From Isochrysis galbana (lineage: Eukaryota > Haptophyta > Isochrysidales > Isochrysidaceae): a stretch of DNA of 64,000 nucleotides. Position 1 is the first letter of the stretch. Each line of letters begins with the position of its first letter. The stretch covers positions 714,979 through 778,978 of the forward strand of contig CM030934.1 in NCBI GenBank assembly GCA_018136815.1, in the 5' to 3' direction. Of this stretch, positions 1-10,155 are shown piece after piece. Made by a program: the position numbers and the translations under genes. The notes beneath the pieces are model-generated. The model saw nothing but the letters and a program-made list of their open reading frames with translations. It was not told the DNA's origin and made no database searches.

Positions 1-963
1 CCTAGATTTATTGCCAAAGTGCAAGATTTTGCGAAAGAGCTCCACCGGGCCGAAGCGGAGCCTCCGCGCGTGGCAACCAAGTTCAATGGCACCGTGACCG
101 TACCGTTTGGTGGAGAGCTGATCGCTCCCTTTGTGCTGTGGTGGGTGCACTTCATACTGCTAGGAATCGATCTCGACCTTCCAAAGAATGAGAAGCTGAG
201 GAAGGCTGCACGATCCATCATGGACATCAAGGTCGGTACATATGTTCGTTCTAGGATTGCAGGTTTGCCCGGCCTTCTCAACCGGCTCAAAAGCTCAGAG
301 CGTGGCGTGAACGAAGAGCTCCTGTTGAAGGCATACACAGAGGTGTTGGCCAACGTGGCTGGTGACGTTGTGGCGGAAACGGGGGATGGGCGACTTGCGG
401 CTGAAACTTTCTTGGGCATCATTGCTGTCGCAGGAAATTTGGGCGGTGTGAATCTTCTTGCTGCCGGCCTTGCGTTCCTGCCGAAAGCAGCGAGTGCTGT
501 TGAAAGGCACAACGAGGGTGACGATTCTCCTCTGACTGCCTACATCCTCGAATGCGCGCGTATCTTCCCCCCCGTTAACCAAATCAATGTATTGAACACG
601 GAGCCCTTGAGCAAGACCATTGGCAAGAACAAGCAAGCACGTGAGCTCGTGTTCCCGCCGGGTACACCCATCGCCGCCAACATCTTGGGTGCAAGCTATG
701 ATCCTCGGCATTTTCCATGTCCAGCAGAATTTGACTTGAATCGCCCTAACACCTCAATGACAATCAATTTTGCAACAGTGGGCCTCGCAAATGGTACGAT
801 CACGCCTGCTTTAGATTCCAACGGATGCCCGTACGCACGAGACCCCGCACGAGCAGCCGAGCGGGCGTGCCCGGGACGTTTTCTTGCGATTGACATGGTG
901 AAAGAGGTGTTGTGCGCATACTATGACATAAAGAGAAAGAAGGGCGGGGTACCGCACCCGTAA
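1..963 (+). CDS. Cytochrome P450 family protein, 3' part only
   Basis: The frame is open from the first base, so the gene starts upstream of the window; the first 18 bases already read as protein and the GTG at 19 is not a real start. About 320 residues are visible. The K-helix ExxR motif is present as E-C-A-R (codons 550-561). A PPGTPIA segment and a segment ending DPRHFPCPAEFDLNRPN fit the region between the K helix and the haem loop. The haem-ligand Cys is in the RACPGRFLA motif (Cys codon 868-870). The usual Phe-x-x-Gly before it is replaced by a longer insertion, as in divergent P450s such as the P450-like domain of fungal/oomycete fatty-acid dioxygenase fusions or CYP74-type enzymes. 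A haem-thiolate oxygenase or isomerase role follows from the family; substrate unknown. The gene ends at a TAA with no intron visible. Confidence 0.75.
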   Translation, partial: PRFIAKVQDFAKELHRAEAEPPRVATKFNGTVTVPFGGELIAPFVLWWVHFILLGIDLDLPKNEKLRKAARSIMDIKVGTYVRSRIAGLPGLLNRLKSSERGVNEELLLKAYTEVLANVAGDVVAETGDGRLAAETFLGIIAVAGNLGGVNLLAAGLAFLPKAASAVERHNEGDDSPLTAYILECARIFPPVNQINVLNTEPLSKTIGKNKQARELVFPPGTPIAANILGASYDPRHFPCPAEFDLNRPNTSMTINFATVGLANGTITPALDSNGCPYARDPARAAERACPGRFLAIDMVKEVLCAYYDIKRKKGGVPHP

Positions 964-1680
964 CTACGAAAGTCATAAAACGCCATTGAAGCGACGCGCA
1001 TTCTTTAATTGACAAAGAAGCACTCCCCGTGTCACGGCAATCATCTATGCGCTCCTGAAGTTCTAAATAGTTCGCGGTGCTCGCATGTGTCGGCTGCTCT
1101 TGGTTATTCGTCAAATGAATAAAGAAGACGCGAATTGGAGGCAGATCGGCCATATCATGGGCTGCGCTTCTGTATTCAAAACAAAAATCTGAGGGTTCCG
1201 GGCTACCACCGACAAGTTCATGTTATATTCAAAGTATATTTTTAACCATGATACATACATTCATCACAAATGCGAGTTCGTACATAGTGAAAATTTTCAA
1301 AAACTGTTGTTATAGTTATAGTTCGACGACCTGTGGCATGTGGAGCGTGCCGCGACCGACCGGCCTCCCGAGCCTCAGGCGACCCTCGCCACTGCGCCCC
1401 ACCTGGGACGCCCCACGCCGCCCGAGGCGGCTCGTCAGAGAGCCCTCTCAAAGCCCATCCAGCCCATCCAAAGCTCTCGGGTGGGCTGTTGGAGATCGGG
1501 AAAAAATATCCCCCCGATAGCTATCGGGGGCCCCCGAGAGCTCCTGGGGGGCGTTAGCTCCTGTGGGGTAACATATTTGTCTGGCTTGCTATCCTACTCT
1601 ACTTGAACTGCGAGCAAGGAGCAAGCACAGGAGGGAGCAAGGAGACGAGACATATCGGAGTCGCCGAGGCGGTCCTCCGC
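964..1680. other. Intergenic, holds a partial foldback-element end
   Basis: No convincing gene. The only structured part is a copy (about 1473-1577) of the terminal arm of the foldback element found at 15-17 kb. The rest is unique sequence without long ORFs. Confidence 0.5.
1473..1577 (-). repeat. Solo terminal arm of the GATAGCTATC foldback element
   Basis: Contains the 20-bp palindrome CCCCCGATAGCTATCGGGGG, a GATCGGGAAAAA stretch, a CGTTAGCTCCTG stretch and a terminal GGGGTAACATAT, in the same order as the right arm of the 1.9-kb element at 14993-16892. The other arm and the interior are missing here, so this is a truncated or solo copy. Confidence 0.8.
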
Positions 1681-2436
1681 ATGAAGCGAACTACCTGTCT
1701 CATCGCGAGCCTCGGCACCGCCGTCCTCGCAGCAGGCGATGGCTTGCAGAGACGCAGAAATGAAGCAGGCTGCTCATGTGAATGGACCTCGACCTGGCCG
1801 TGCCCAGGCTCGCCTAAGGCTTGGTGGCAGCTACACGCCATTGATGACGGATCGGCGTGCTTCAACGACTGTTGCCCAAAGTCTCCGCCACCCACACCAC
1901 CCTTTCCGCCTTTGCCGCCACTGCCCCCGCCGCTACCCCCATTGCCGCTTCCCCCGCCCCCACATTCACCCCCGTCGCCCAGTCCTCTGTCGCCGCCTCC
2001 CAGTCCTCCTCACCGTCCGCCATCGCCACCTTTCACATGCGATTGCGGTTGGACGAATATCTACATCTGCCCCAACAGGCCGAAGCAGTTCTGGCAATTC
2101 CATGCAATTGATGATGGCTCGCCCTGCTTCAGCTTCTGCTGCCCACCACTGCCACCCGCCATGCCTCCGCCGTCTCCACCTTTCACATGCGAATGTTCTT
2201 GGACAGAGCGTTTTGCGTGCCCGTCATCTGCAACTCCAGGCTCAAGCTTCCCTTTCTATGCTGAAGACGATGGCTCGCAGTGCTTCGCCTACTGCTGCCC
2301 GCCTGCACCACCTGCGCCACCCCCGCCTCCACCATCAGTCACACAAGAAGTCTTCGACCTCGCGGGGGCCCTCTTTCGTGAGTTTCCTGACTTGTCAATC
2401 ATGACGGGAAGGTGGTTACGTGACATTTGCGGGTAA
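1681..2436 (+). CDS. Secreted protein with three Cys-rich modules and polyproline linkers
   Basis: The ATG at 1681 is the first in frame and opens a signal peptide (MKRTTCLIASLGTAVLAAG). The mature part has three copies of a roughly 40-residue module with the pattern C-x-C-x-W, then C-P, an aromatic-rich stretch with A-x-D-D-G-S, then C-F-x-x-C-C. Modules are separated by Pro/Ser runs such as PPPPHSPPSPSP, resembling hydroxyproline-rich extracellular matrix proteins. Six cysteines per module suggest disulphide bonding. I do not recognise the module as a named family; a cell-wall or scale-associated glycoprotein is an inference. The last 33 residues after the third linker differ in style, so an unrecognised intron near 2330-2370 is possible. 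Confidence 0.6.
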   Translation: MKRTTCLIASLGTAVLAAGDGLQRRRNEAGCSCEWTSTWPCPGSPKAWWQLHAIDDGSACFNDCCPKSPPPTPPFPPLPPLPPPLPPLPLPPPPHSPPSPSPLSPPPSPPHRPPSPPFTCDCGWTNIYICPNRPKQFWQFHAIDDGSPCFSFCCPPLPPAMPPPSPPFTCECSWTERFACPSSATPGSSFPFYAEDDGSQCFAYCCPPAPPAPPPPPPSVTQEVFDLAGALFREFPDLSIMTGRWLRDICG

Positions 2437-3317
2437 TGGCAATTACTACCTTGAGCAGTCTCCCTGGGTAGTTGTGTGCGTGCTACGTGTAACGCTAGAG
2501 AGAGAGAGAGAGAGTAAAAATCAGGATGGGTAAGAGTAAGGGTAAGAGAAAGGGAGAGAGAAACGGTCAAGCATTTTTCGACCCAGCACAAACACACACA
2601 CACACACCACCAGCCACCAGCAGCAGTTTGAAGTTTCCCTATTGCCTATTGCTATTGTTGTTTTATTTAACGCAATGCAACATTAGAGCGGCCTATAGTT
2701 GGTCGGCGAGTGGCGAGTGGCGCCGAACGATCAAGACCAGACATTGTACATTGTGGCTGGCAAGTGCAGAAGCACACGCTCGCATGAATGAAGCCGAATT
2801 CGGAGTCATGCTTTGCCGTGGCTGCCTACGTAAGACGTAAGGAACTTTGTGTGGTTGTGGTTGCTTGTGACCGCGGAGAAAAAAAACCGAAGCTGAGGTT
2901 GCAGTCCCTCAGGAAAAGGTTTGGGTGCGGCTGTTGTATAATTAATACAAATAAATGAAGACAGTGGGTATAAAATACACCACGCACGCCGCTCTGGACC
3001 ACGCAAGACCAAAAGCGTTCAATTATCCCCATCCCTGCTAACACCTTTTGTTGTCACCTGGAGGTTACTTGACACTTCACATGTTGAAAACCACGCGTGG
3101 TCTGACTCCATTCACTCGATTTGGGGCAGGGGCGATATCTCGTTGACATCACGATCCACGTCTCACACACAGCACGGACAATTGCGCATGCGCTTTGCAG
3201 AAGAGCGCCTTGGTACTCATCAAGTCACAGACGGAAGTTGAGCTTGTAGTCCCACGTCTTGTACCCTTTATCGATTTTGCAGCGACACCAACCAGGAAAT
3301 GGAAGCTTTGATGATCT
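2437..3317. other. Intergenic, no gene seen
   Basis: Contains a short GA microsatellite (about 2499-2515), a CA run near 2592-2607 and AT-richer DNA around 2640-2960. The phrase around 3010-3040 recurs at about 4569-4600. No ORF here looks coding. Confidence 0.4.
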
Positions 3318-3821
3318 CTATTCTGGGGACTTCCCACTCGATGCTTGGACCGAACATCGCACCGAACGAAGGGTGCCCCAGACGGCCTTCTCGTAACCTT
3401 CCTTGTTTTTTTCTACATTGGTCCTCACATGTTCCCACCAATAGCTTGATGTAGGTGAAAGTACAGTTGGGGAGAACGCCAGGTTGATTGGGACAGCCTG
3501 TCCTTGTGCAAGTATACCTCTTGCAGTACTCATTACCATGTCTGCGACAGCTTCGAACACTTCTTTCTTCAAATTCTTGATGCTTTGTCTCACATCACTA
3601 CAATCCCAATGTTCGTATTTTTCGAGCTCTGTGGTGAAATTGGAGTCATATTGGAGCTTTTCACAAATACATATATCCATTATGTCACTTTCCACAGCAC
3701 TGAAGTCCAACCAGTCCTTGTCAGAAATCTGTGCTATGCTCATAGACTCTAGTGATTCCACGGAATGCTTCCTTTTTCCTAGCAGCCTATGAATGACATC
3801 TTGGGAATTCCTTTCCCCCAT
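3318..3821 (-). CDS. Hypothetical 167-residue protein
   Basis: An ATG-started ORF of 167 codons with ordinary amino-acid composition and no low complexity, in DNA clearly more AT-rich than the neighbouring genes. It contains QISDKDWLDF near the N-terminus, an acidic/aromatic middle and a Trp pair (YWWEHV). The ISD-x-DW motif recurs in the small ORF at 4071-4268 on the opposite strand. No family recognised. The composition difference would fit a transferred or mobile-element-derived gene, but this is inference. Confidence 0.4.
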   Translation of the reverse strand: MGERNSQDVIHRLLGKRKHSVESLESMSIAQISDKDWLDFSAVESDIMDICICEKLQYDSNFTTELEKYEHWDCSDVRQSIKNLKKEVFEAVADMVMSTARGILAQGQAVPINLAFSPTVLSPTSSYWWEHVRTNVEKNKEGYEKAVWGTLRSVRCSVQASSGKSPE

Positions 3822-4070
3822 AGGAAGCGCTCGTGATACTATGAAGATTAGATTATGTTAATCCTGTCACGAAATACCTAGGCCTACAGGCTTTGGCCAT
3901 GCGAAAAGCTAACGTTATGTACGAAAGCGCTATGCGGGCATAAGCGCGCCCTTCCTCCTCGGTGCCACAAGGCAGCCGAGACCATGGCGGAGGCGGAGGG
4001 CGTTTGCTCCCCTACACTCTCAAAAAAAAATGTACAGAATGTTTTGTAAAAGCCCACCTCCCGATCGATT

Positions 4071-4268
4071 ATGTATCATGAGTTATGCAACCGCATTCTT
4101 GGTCGCCCCAATCCGGATGAACACAACAATACTGGACGCAAGTCCATAATACAAATACTCACAATGAGAAAGCATAAAGGGCAGCCTAAACCGTCTACGC
4201 GGAAGACTGACGATCACTCAAGTATCAGTGATGAAGACTGGAAAAACATTATTTCAGGAGATCTTTAA
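4071..4268 (+). CDS. Small hypothetical ORF sharing an ISDxDW motif with its neighbour
   Basis: A 65-residue ATG-started ORF, Lys/Asp/Ser rich, ending in SISDEDWKNIISGDL. The motif I-S-D-[KE]-D-W is shared with the 3318-3821 protein, where it is also preceded by a basic KRKH/MRKH-type stretch. This may be a terminal exon or a fragment of a related gene. Function unknown. Confidence 0.25.
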   Translation: MYHELCNRILGRPNPDEHNNTGRKSIIQILTMRKHKGQPKPSTRKTDDHSSISDEDWKNIISGDL

Positions 4269-4604
4269 CGTCAAAAAACGTTAGGTAAATCGGACCCCTT
4301 CGTTCAGGCTGACATCGCCACGAGAAACATCGTCATGAACAGCGCGTCCGCGCACCGGCGGGAGCCTTCCTCGTGCGCGATCTGCGCGGTGTCTGTGGCA
4401 GCCAGGGTAACTCAATAAATAGCCAAGGTTTGGGACCCTATCGTTTTAACGATAGTTGAGATATCAAGGAAGATGTAAGGACATTGGTGGATAGGGTGTT
4501 GTCAGTCTCGCGTAAGATGTATGAACAAAAGATGCGAACCCCCCACGCTAGAAGGTCACGTTGACGACCAAAAGCGTCCAATTATCCCTATCCCTGCTAC
4601 CGGG

Positions 4605-4775
4605 AGGTGATGGCGATTGAACGCTTTTCCATGTGTAGGCTGGTGGCGATTGAAGGCTTTTCCATGCGGTGGGGATGATGGCGATTGAACGCGTTCCCAC
4701 GTGTAGGCTGATGGTGATTGAACGCTTTTCTATGCTGTGGGTGAGGGTGATTGAGCGCTTCTCGCCTCACGCATT
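4605..4775 (+). repeat. Tandem repeat, about 35-39-bp unit, 5 diverged copies
   Basis: Units built on GGCGATTGAACGCTTTTCC followed by ATGTGTAGGCTG or ATGCGGTGGGGATG are repeated about five times with substitutions. The related phrase CCAAAAGCGTTCAATTATCC lies at about 3009-3030 and again at about 4569. Confidence 0.7.
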
Positions 4776-5011
4776 CTCCCCCCCCCCCCCCTGGCCCTTC
4801 CTCTCCCCGTCATCAGGCGACTCCCACCTCGGAGAAGGAAAAGAAGACGAAGAAGATGAAGATTTAAGTTAAATCTGAAAGGTCTGAAAGGCGTGTTCTG
4901 AAAGGTCTGAAAGTGCGCGGCGCGATGTGTTCACCGTAGATATTAAAAGTTAAAAGTAAAAGTTGGCATTCGGGTGAGAGTATGAGTATGTGAATATTGT
5001 TGTAAATGTAC

Positions 5012-5073
5012 ACGACTATGGACATTCGATGGCTCCATTTGAGTGATGTCCCATAATTGACAGAACGCGACCT
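5012..5073 (+). repeat. Dispersed 60-bp repeat (third copy)
   Basis: Matches, with a few substitutions, the conserved block at 24448-24515 (same strand) and 51043-51105 (opposite strand): GGACATT-GATGGCTC, then GTGATGTCCCATAATTGAC and GAACG. At the other two loci this block borders the three-copy satellite-like array; here it stands alone. Confidence 0.75.
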
Positions 5074-5084
5074 AGGCAGAGGAG

Positions 5085-5290
5085 GCTGGGGTTGGGCCCT
5101 GGCCTCCCCTGCCTCTCCCTTGCCAGCGCTCCTGACCCTCTGGGCCCCCCACGCTGCACCTGTCTGCCTGTCGACCAGGGGGGGGAGGGGGGAGGGGGGG
5201 TTGGAGCAATGAATGGGCTGGCCACGACTGGCCAGGACGGGCGAATGGGGCGAGCCTGTGAGTGAGAGAGTGGGTCAGTAGGGCAGTCTC
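5085..5290 (+). repeat. Dispersed GC-rich repeat, second copy at about 41310-41530
   Basis: Shared words in the same order at both loci: CCTGCCTCTCCCT, GTCGAC, GGCCACGAC-GGCCAGG-CGGGCGA, GCCTGTG and TGGGTCAG. The copies are diverged. No coding potential I can support. Confidence 0.6.
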
Positions 5291-5812
5291 CTTGTCGAAA
5301 CAAGCGAATGCTTGTTCGTATCGTCTACTTCTCATGATTTTTATAGTCTAACCCCTGTGACTGTGAAATACAATTCCGCAGGCGAAGGCCTGATCGAAAA
5401 AAGAAAACTACGTCTGAACGGGGGACATTCGATGGGACACGGGCTGAGTAAGGGGTTCATGCTCAAGTTACAAGTTAGGGAAAACTCGCCGCTAGCCTAT
5501 CTATCGTCCGCCTTGTTGCGAGCCAAGAGCGCTCCATAGCAAGTCAAGTTCCAGTCCCCGATCCGCCTTAAAACCCCTTCCCCAAGGCGGAAGCCCAAAG
5601 AACAGCACCTCCAATCTTAGCTAGCTAGGTAATCTCATCCATTCCATCCACTAGAATAATCTCGAATCGGAGTATGTACCATGCATGGGTATCCGATGTT
5701 GCGCAGTACAAATTTGCTCGCCGTTCGCTCTTCCCACAGCACGCATGTGCTTTTCGTACTTTCTAGCTATAACGTATTTCAGTGAAGCTTCAGAGAGCCA
5801 GCGCCAGTTCAT

Positions 5813-7807
5813 TTAGAAATCGAACTCAAAGTCATTCAAGGAGCGGGCGAGTTCCTTATAAGAAGCAACTTCATGCGAGCGGGCTTTCACCGTGGCCTCT
5901 TCACCATTCGGTGGTTGTCGCGCAAGATCTAGTGAAGCTTCCGATAATCGCGCCAGGGCCCCGCTCGCAACTCGTTCGCGGCCATACGTATCCGTGCCCA
6001 TCATGCTGTGGACTTGCGAGTTGTTCGCCCGCAGAAACGTTTGGTCTTTGGCACGAAACGGGCTCGCATGGGCTGGTGAGCTACTTCTTGTAGGCAACAA
6101 TATTGGCTTGCGGCCAAGAAGTAGCCCGGGGGTTGATGCTACTCGCGGCAGAGCCGAGACAGAATGCGAGACCCGCCGCTCAAGGCTGCCCAAGGGTCTG
6201 TGTGGAGAGCAAGTCGAAGCATGACACGTAGGTCTCCTAAGGCCGAAGTGCGTTCGTATCGGTGTGGCTCTGTCCAACATCTGCAATGCAGCCTCATTCC
6301 GTTGCGATGCCGGCGACTTGGACGGTGTCATAGACCCCGGGACGCTTCTATGGGGCGCTGTCTGTGGCCGCGCGGGTAGGCGCTCGAGAGCAGCCGCTGC
6401 AATGATCGTCGCTCGTTGACCGAGCAGGATGGGCGGAGTCTCGTCTACTTCCATTTCAGACCACGAGCGAAGCTTCCGCTCCTGTCGTTCCTTTGCGACT
6501 TGGGCTTGCAGCTCGCTACGAAGAGCCCGTCTGACGATCTTGCGGTCGAATGCGGCGTTCGCCAGGTTCGATAATGCTGCCGCGCCCACGTGACGGACGA
6601 TTGCTGCAGTGGGTATGAGTACGCTCTCCGTGGCTGAAGCAGCGTACACACTCGCGCCGTGGAAGGCCGTGACTGATAAGTCACCCTCGGGATCCTTGCA
6701 CAATGCGACCGATGCGACCGAAGTGGGACGCTCTGGAGTCTGCAGTCCAAGCCTCCTCACTTCCACAACCGGTGTGGTCGGCCTCAAATTCAAACAATCC
6801 GGCACGGTGTAAGGCGCCCGTCTTCCGCAGACGAGGAGCGCGTCAAGGAGGTCAATGACACCAATCACTTCTGGAGCGCTAATAAAGGCGATTGTCTTTT
6901 CGATAGCGCTCCCGTCGTCGTCGCGCTGAGACGGCATCGTCAGCAAATCTTGGTGCTCGTCTTCATTCGCGTGTGCGTCATCTTTCATGTCCGTTTCGTC
7001 GGTCGCGTCCGGAGCATCGCCGCAGATCAGGACATCACACCTCTCCTCCAAGGGCACCTTGATAGAAACGCGGGCGCTTCCTTTCAGCAAAACCAGAAGC
7101 CCTTCACACACGGAGCCCTCTCGAGCCAAGATCTCGCCTTGCTTGTGCTGGACAGATACGCAAGCGTGTGCAAGCGACCGCAGAACTTGGGCGCCACACC
7201 CATCAAAGAGCGGCAGAGACGCAAGCATGGCCGTGCGGCGAGAGAGCATGCGGAGATGCGAAAGTTTCAAGCGTTCAGCAAACATCCGTGCTGGAAGTCT
7301 CAACACCTGTACCGGTCCGCAAGCTGCAGCGGCCACGGTACGCGGCTCGAGCCATGTCACTGAAGAGAAACTGAGGATGCTTCCCGCCTCGACCTCAGGC
7401 GCAAGACATTCCTCCACAGAGGCACTCGCAAAGCCCGTCTTGCTCGTTAGAAGTGTCACTCTTCCCGAAAGCACTAGCAGCGGGGAGTGGAGCGATTGAG
7501 CGCCTCGGAAGAGGATTGCTCCAGAGGCAAAGCTCTCACCCGTCACGGCCGCGCATATCGCATAGTGAATTGACGGGCAGGCCGCCTTGAGCTCCATGCG
7601 CAGGTCACGGAAGAAAGCTAAATGCTCGGTCGCCTTGACAAGCCGCTTGGTCTGCACCGCGCTGCGCGACTCGGGCGGGCTGATGCGAGCGCCGTCGAGG
7701 AGTAGCGTGCCGTCCTGTTCGACAGAGAGCCGGCTCGCACTCTCCGCCGCCTGCATCGACAGCCCTGGTAGCGGCGAGGACGAGGCGGCGCGGCGGTCGG
7801 CGGCCAT
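5813..7807 (-). CDS. Large protein with two divergent cyclic-nucleotide-binding-type domains
   Basis: A single ATG-started ORF of 664 residues. Two CNB-like beta-barrel segments are visible: residues about 65-175 (with ASGAILFRGAQS, then LLVLSGRVTLL) and about 190-345, beginning LASLPLFDGCGAQVLRSLAHA, then KQGEILAREGSVCEGLLVLLKGSARV. The second barrel is interrupted by an acidic Asp/Glu insert. Neither domain keeps a clear FGE-AL-RTA phosphate-binding cassette, so cNMP binding may be lost. The C-terminal half is Arg/Ser/Pro rich and probably disordered, with several SP motifs. The role is likely a regulatory or ciliary CNB protein (inference). No intron is needed. Confidence 0.65.
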   Translation of the reverse strand: MAADRRAASSSPLPGLSMQAAESASRLSVEQDGTLLLDGARISPPESRSAVQTKRLVKATEHLAFFRDLRMELKAACPSIHYAICAAVTGESFASGAILFRGAQSLHSPLLVLSGRVTLLTSKTGFASASVEECLAPEVEAGSILSFSSVTWLEPRTVAAAACGPVQVLRLPARMFAERLKLSHLRMLSRRTAMLASLPLFDGCGAQVLRSLAHACVSVQHKQGEILAREGSVCEGLLVLLKGSARVSIKVPLEERCDVLICGDAPDATDETDMKDDAHANEDEHQDLLTMPSQRDDDGSAIEKTIAFISAPEVIGVIDLLDALLVCGRRAPYTVPDCLNLRPTTPVVEVRRLGLQTPERPTSVASVALCKDPEGDLSVTAFHGASVYAASATESVLIPTAAIVRHVGAAALSNLANAAFDRKIVRRALRSELQAQVAKERQERKLRSWSEMEVDETPPILLGQRATIIAAAALERLPARPQTAPHRSVPGSMTPSKSPASQRNEAALQMLDRATPIRTHFGLRRPTCHASTCSPHRPLGSLERRVSHSVSALPRVASTPGLLLGRKPILLPTRSSSPAHASPFRAKDQTFLRANNSQVHSMMGTDTYGRERVASGALARLSEASLDLARQPPNGEEATVKARSHEVASYKELARSLNDFEFDF

Positions 7808-8218
7808 CTGGCGGAGGGGCCAAGCGAGCCGCCCGGCGGTTTCGCCCGCTCCACTCCACCGTTTGGCTTTTTAGCTCTTTGGCGTCTTCTTTCTAAAGAC
7901 TACAAGACTACATGTATTTTACAAGAGCGTGCGTTCTTTCCTATTTCTCGTCTCGTGTCTTGTTCATGCGGATTGAACGGCTCCGTCTGCTGCTCGCCGC
8001 CCTTGCTTCACGTTAATACGTGTGTGCCTCATCTCGTGGGGTATCTAGAGCCTGAGTGCATCTTAGACTTAGACTAGCCCTTGTAGAGAGCTTGGGGGTT
8101 TGTGCTAAGATAGTACGCGGTGCGCCGGGTCTCGTCTTGTGGTGTTGTTCTTTACGAGACTAAAGCCGATCGGGCTTGATATACCCGCCGGAAGCACTAT
8201 TAGTCCATCCTAGGCATG
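7808..8218. other. Intergenic between the CNB protein and the recombinase remnant
   Basis: Probable 5' flank of the minus-strand CNB-domain gene. No repeat or ORF worth reporting. Confidence 0.4.
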
Positions 8219-8722
8219 TTAGTTAGCTACTAGCGTTTTATATTCGAAAGGTGCTACGTTAGACGTTAGAAATGCGCTGGCTGAATCCAGCCGGGGACGG
8301 CGCTCTCGAGTCTCGAGGCTGGTACTGGCTCCTGCGGCTATGGCATCGGCTGTATTCAGTTGTTGCGCTACCGTGTCGCGCGCATAGATGCGGGACACGT
8401 CTGAGTCCCAACGCCCCCGGGCCCGGCGCCCGGAGCTGTTGCTCCGTCCCCCCTGCATCCGCTAGGTCTGTCGCTCCTCCTCTCCTCCTATGTGGAAGCT
8501 GTGCGCGCCGATCTCGGCGGCGTCGAGCGCATCGGGAAGGCGGGCCGCGAGCTGCTTGGCGTAGTGGCTGAGGTCTGCCGTTGAGACGGGCGCGACGGCC
8601 CGGCCACTCCGGCCGCTGGTGCCGCGCAAGCGGAAAAGCGGGCCGTCCGGCGTCGCCTCCCTGCTCACCGGGTCCCGGAGGATGAGGCGCTTGATCGCCG
8701 CAAAGGCGCATGCATGCCGCAT
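8219..8722 (-). pseudogene. Frameshifted tyrosine recombinase (integrase) C-terminal remnant
   Basis: Read 5' to 3' on the minus strand, the catalytic half of a tyrosine recombinase is spread over three frames. 8722-8462 gives PLFRLRG, then LAARLPDALDAAEIGAHSFHIGG, matching the H-x-x-R region of these enzymes (His-Ser-Phe-His, where Arg is usual). The next frame supplies GGAT-LA-AGG. The frame at 8458-8219 supplies GRWDSDVSRIYARDT, matching the G-R-W-x-S-D-x-x-x-x-Y segment with the catalytic Tyr. At least two frameshifts are needed, so it is decayed or contains sequence errors. The motif style resembles recombinases of DIRS- or Crypton-type elements. No partner reverse transcriptase is nearby. 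Confidence 0.65.
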
Positions 8723-9312
8723 TGTCGGGTTGCTCGGGAGAATGAGAATGAGAGCTTCTTAGGTCCGAAGTAGACACGGGAGACTACAACGAATGGACTC
8801 AAAAAGTCTGAGGGCACAGAACCACACAAACTAAACCAAACGGAACGAAAACTAACCACACCTGGACGGACGGCCAGGCGTCGGCACCAGGGCAACTTAG
8901 CAACGCGCACACATGCGACAGAGGGGTCGGCACAACGAGGGCAGACCTCGCTGGGGAGCTACGACCGATGGACGAGAGAAGACAGAAGACAGTCATGGAA
9001 CATTTGATGACATCGAGAGAAAGTAAGAGAAGAGGCAGAACACCAATCGACGAGACCTTAAGGCTTAAGGCTTAAAATAGCCCGCAGGTTAGAAGTAAAA
9101 GTCTGTTATCGTATGGAGCACGACAAAGCGCCCTAGTCATGAACACGAAGCTATCTCTTATAGCACAAGCGCTCGACACAGCGGGACGACTTGCCTAATC
9201 GCGAGAACCTCGGCTGCGTACCGCTCACCATCTCACAGTTGCCCTCGGACATACTGGACCGCAGCTGCCCGACCCCTAATAACTAATAACCCTAACACAA
9301 AGAGAGAACACG
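8723..9312. other. Non-coding stretch upstream of a LINE fragment
   Basis: May include the eroded 5' part of the recombinase remnant. It contains a short direct repeat (AAGGCTTAAGGCTTAA near 9059). No other supported feature. Confidence 0.3.
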
Positions 9313-9540
9313 CAACAACCGGTAGCCCGATGGCGCAAGAGGAAAGAGTAAGACAGGCCATCGGGAACCGGCACACACCGTCTGCCACTGGAAACCTCTT
9401 ACACCCAGCCACTAGGTAGAGCACGAGGGGACGAGCCGCAAGGCAGGTAGAGGGGGGATAAGGGAAGCGGGCGTGGCTGCATAGATGCTGTGCAGGGTCG
9501 CGCGCGCGGCGAGATTATTAAGAAGTTTTATTTTTATTCA
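9313..9540 (+). mobile_element. 5'-truncated LINE copy (3' end only)
   Basis: Matches the 3' region of the LINE copies at 32-36 kb: ACCGGTAGCCCGATGGCGCA, then TAGAGCACGAGGGG, GCCGCAAGGCAGG, a GGGCGTGGCTGC stretch, a CGCG-rich stretch with GGCGAGA, and a terminal TTAAGAAGTTTTATTTTT. It is closest to the second copy (35718-36250). Truncation from the 5' side fits target-primed reverse transcription. Confidence 0.8.
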
Positions 9541-10155
9541 GATCGACCCGCTTCCTTGGCGTTGCCTAGCCCGTAATACTACTCTTCTCCCTACTGGCTA
9601 CTGGCGGCAACACAACAGCACAAATTAAAACTACCAACTATGGTACATAGTACAGGCGATAGCACGCAGCATAGCGACCACGGTTGCTGCTGCCATTGCA
9701 GAAGAATGTGGAGCAGTGAGGGAGGCAGGTGGTGGCGAACGGCTACTCCCTCTCCGCACTCGGATGTCTGCAACAGCTGGTGTTGGGTGGAGGAACAGTC
9801 AGCAATGGCATGCCATCCACTTCACACGCGAAACGTCCAATCTCGGCGAGGGACTGACACGTACACGTCGTAGTCATTCCGATGTCATCGCGCTCCGGAT
9901 GGAGCAGACGCGATCCAGGCCGATTCAAGATGGCATGTACACATAGCATACGGCATGCAGGCCGGAGAAAGCTTGTTGCCACGAGGATAAAGGACCGCAC
10001 ATTGGACCGCTAGAAGGTTTGGACTACAGCCACACCGTGTGTAGGAAGCCGCACCTCGGCCTGATTTTTGAGTCTGGATGCCGCATGGAGCTGCATGTGA
10101 CAGCAGATTTCGGCACCCGCAGCGACGCTCCGGCTAGGAGCGCACCTCCCACATC

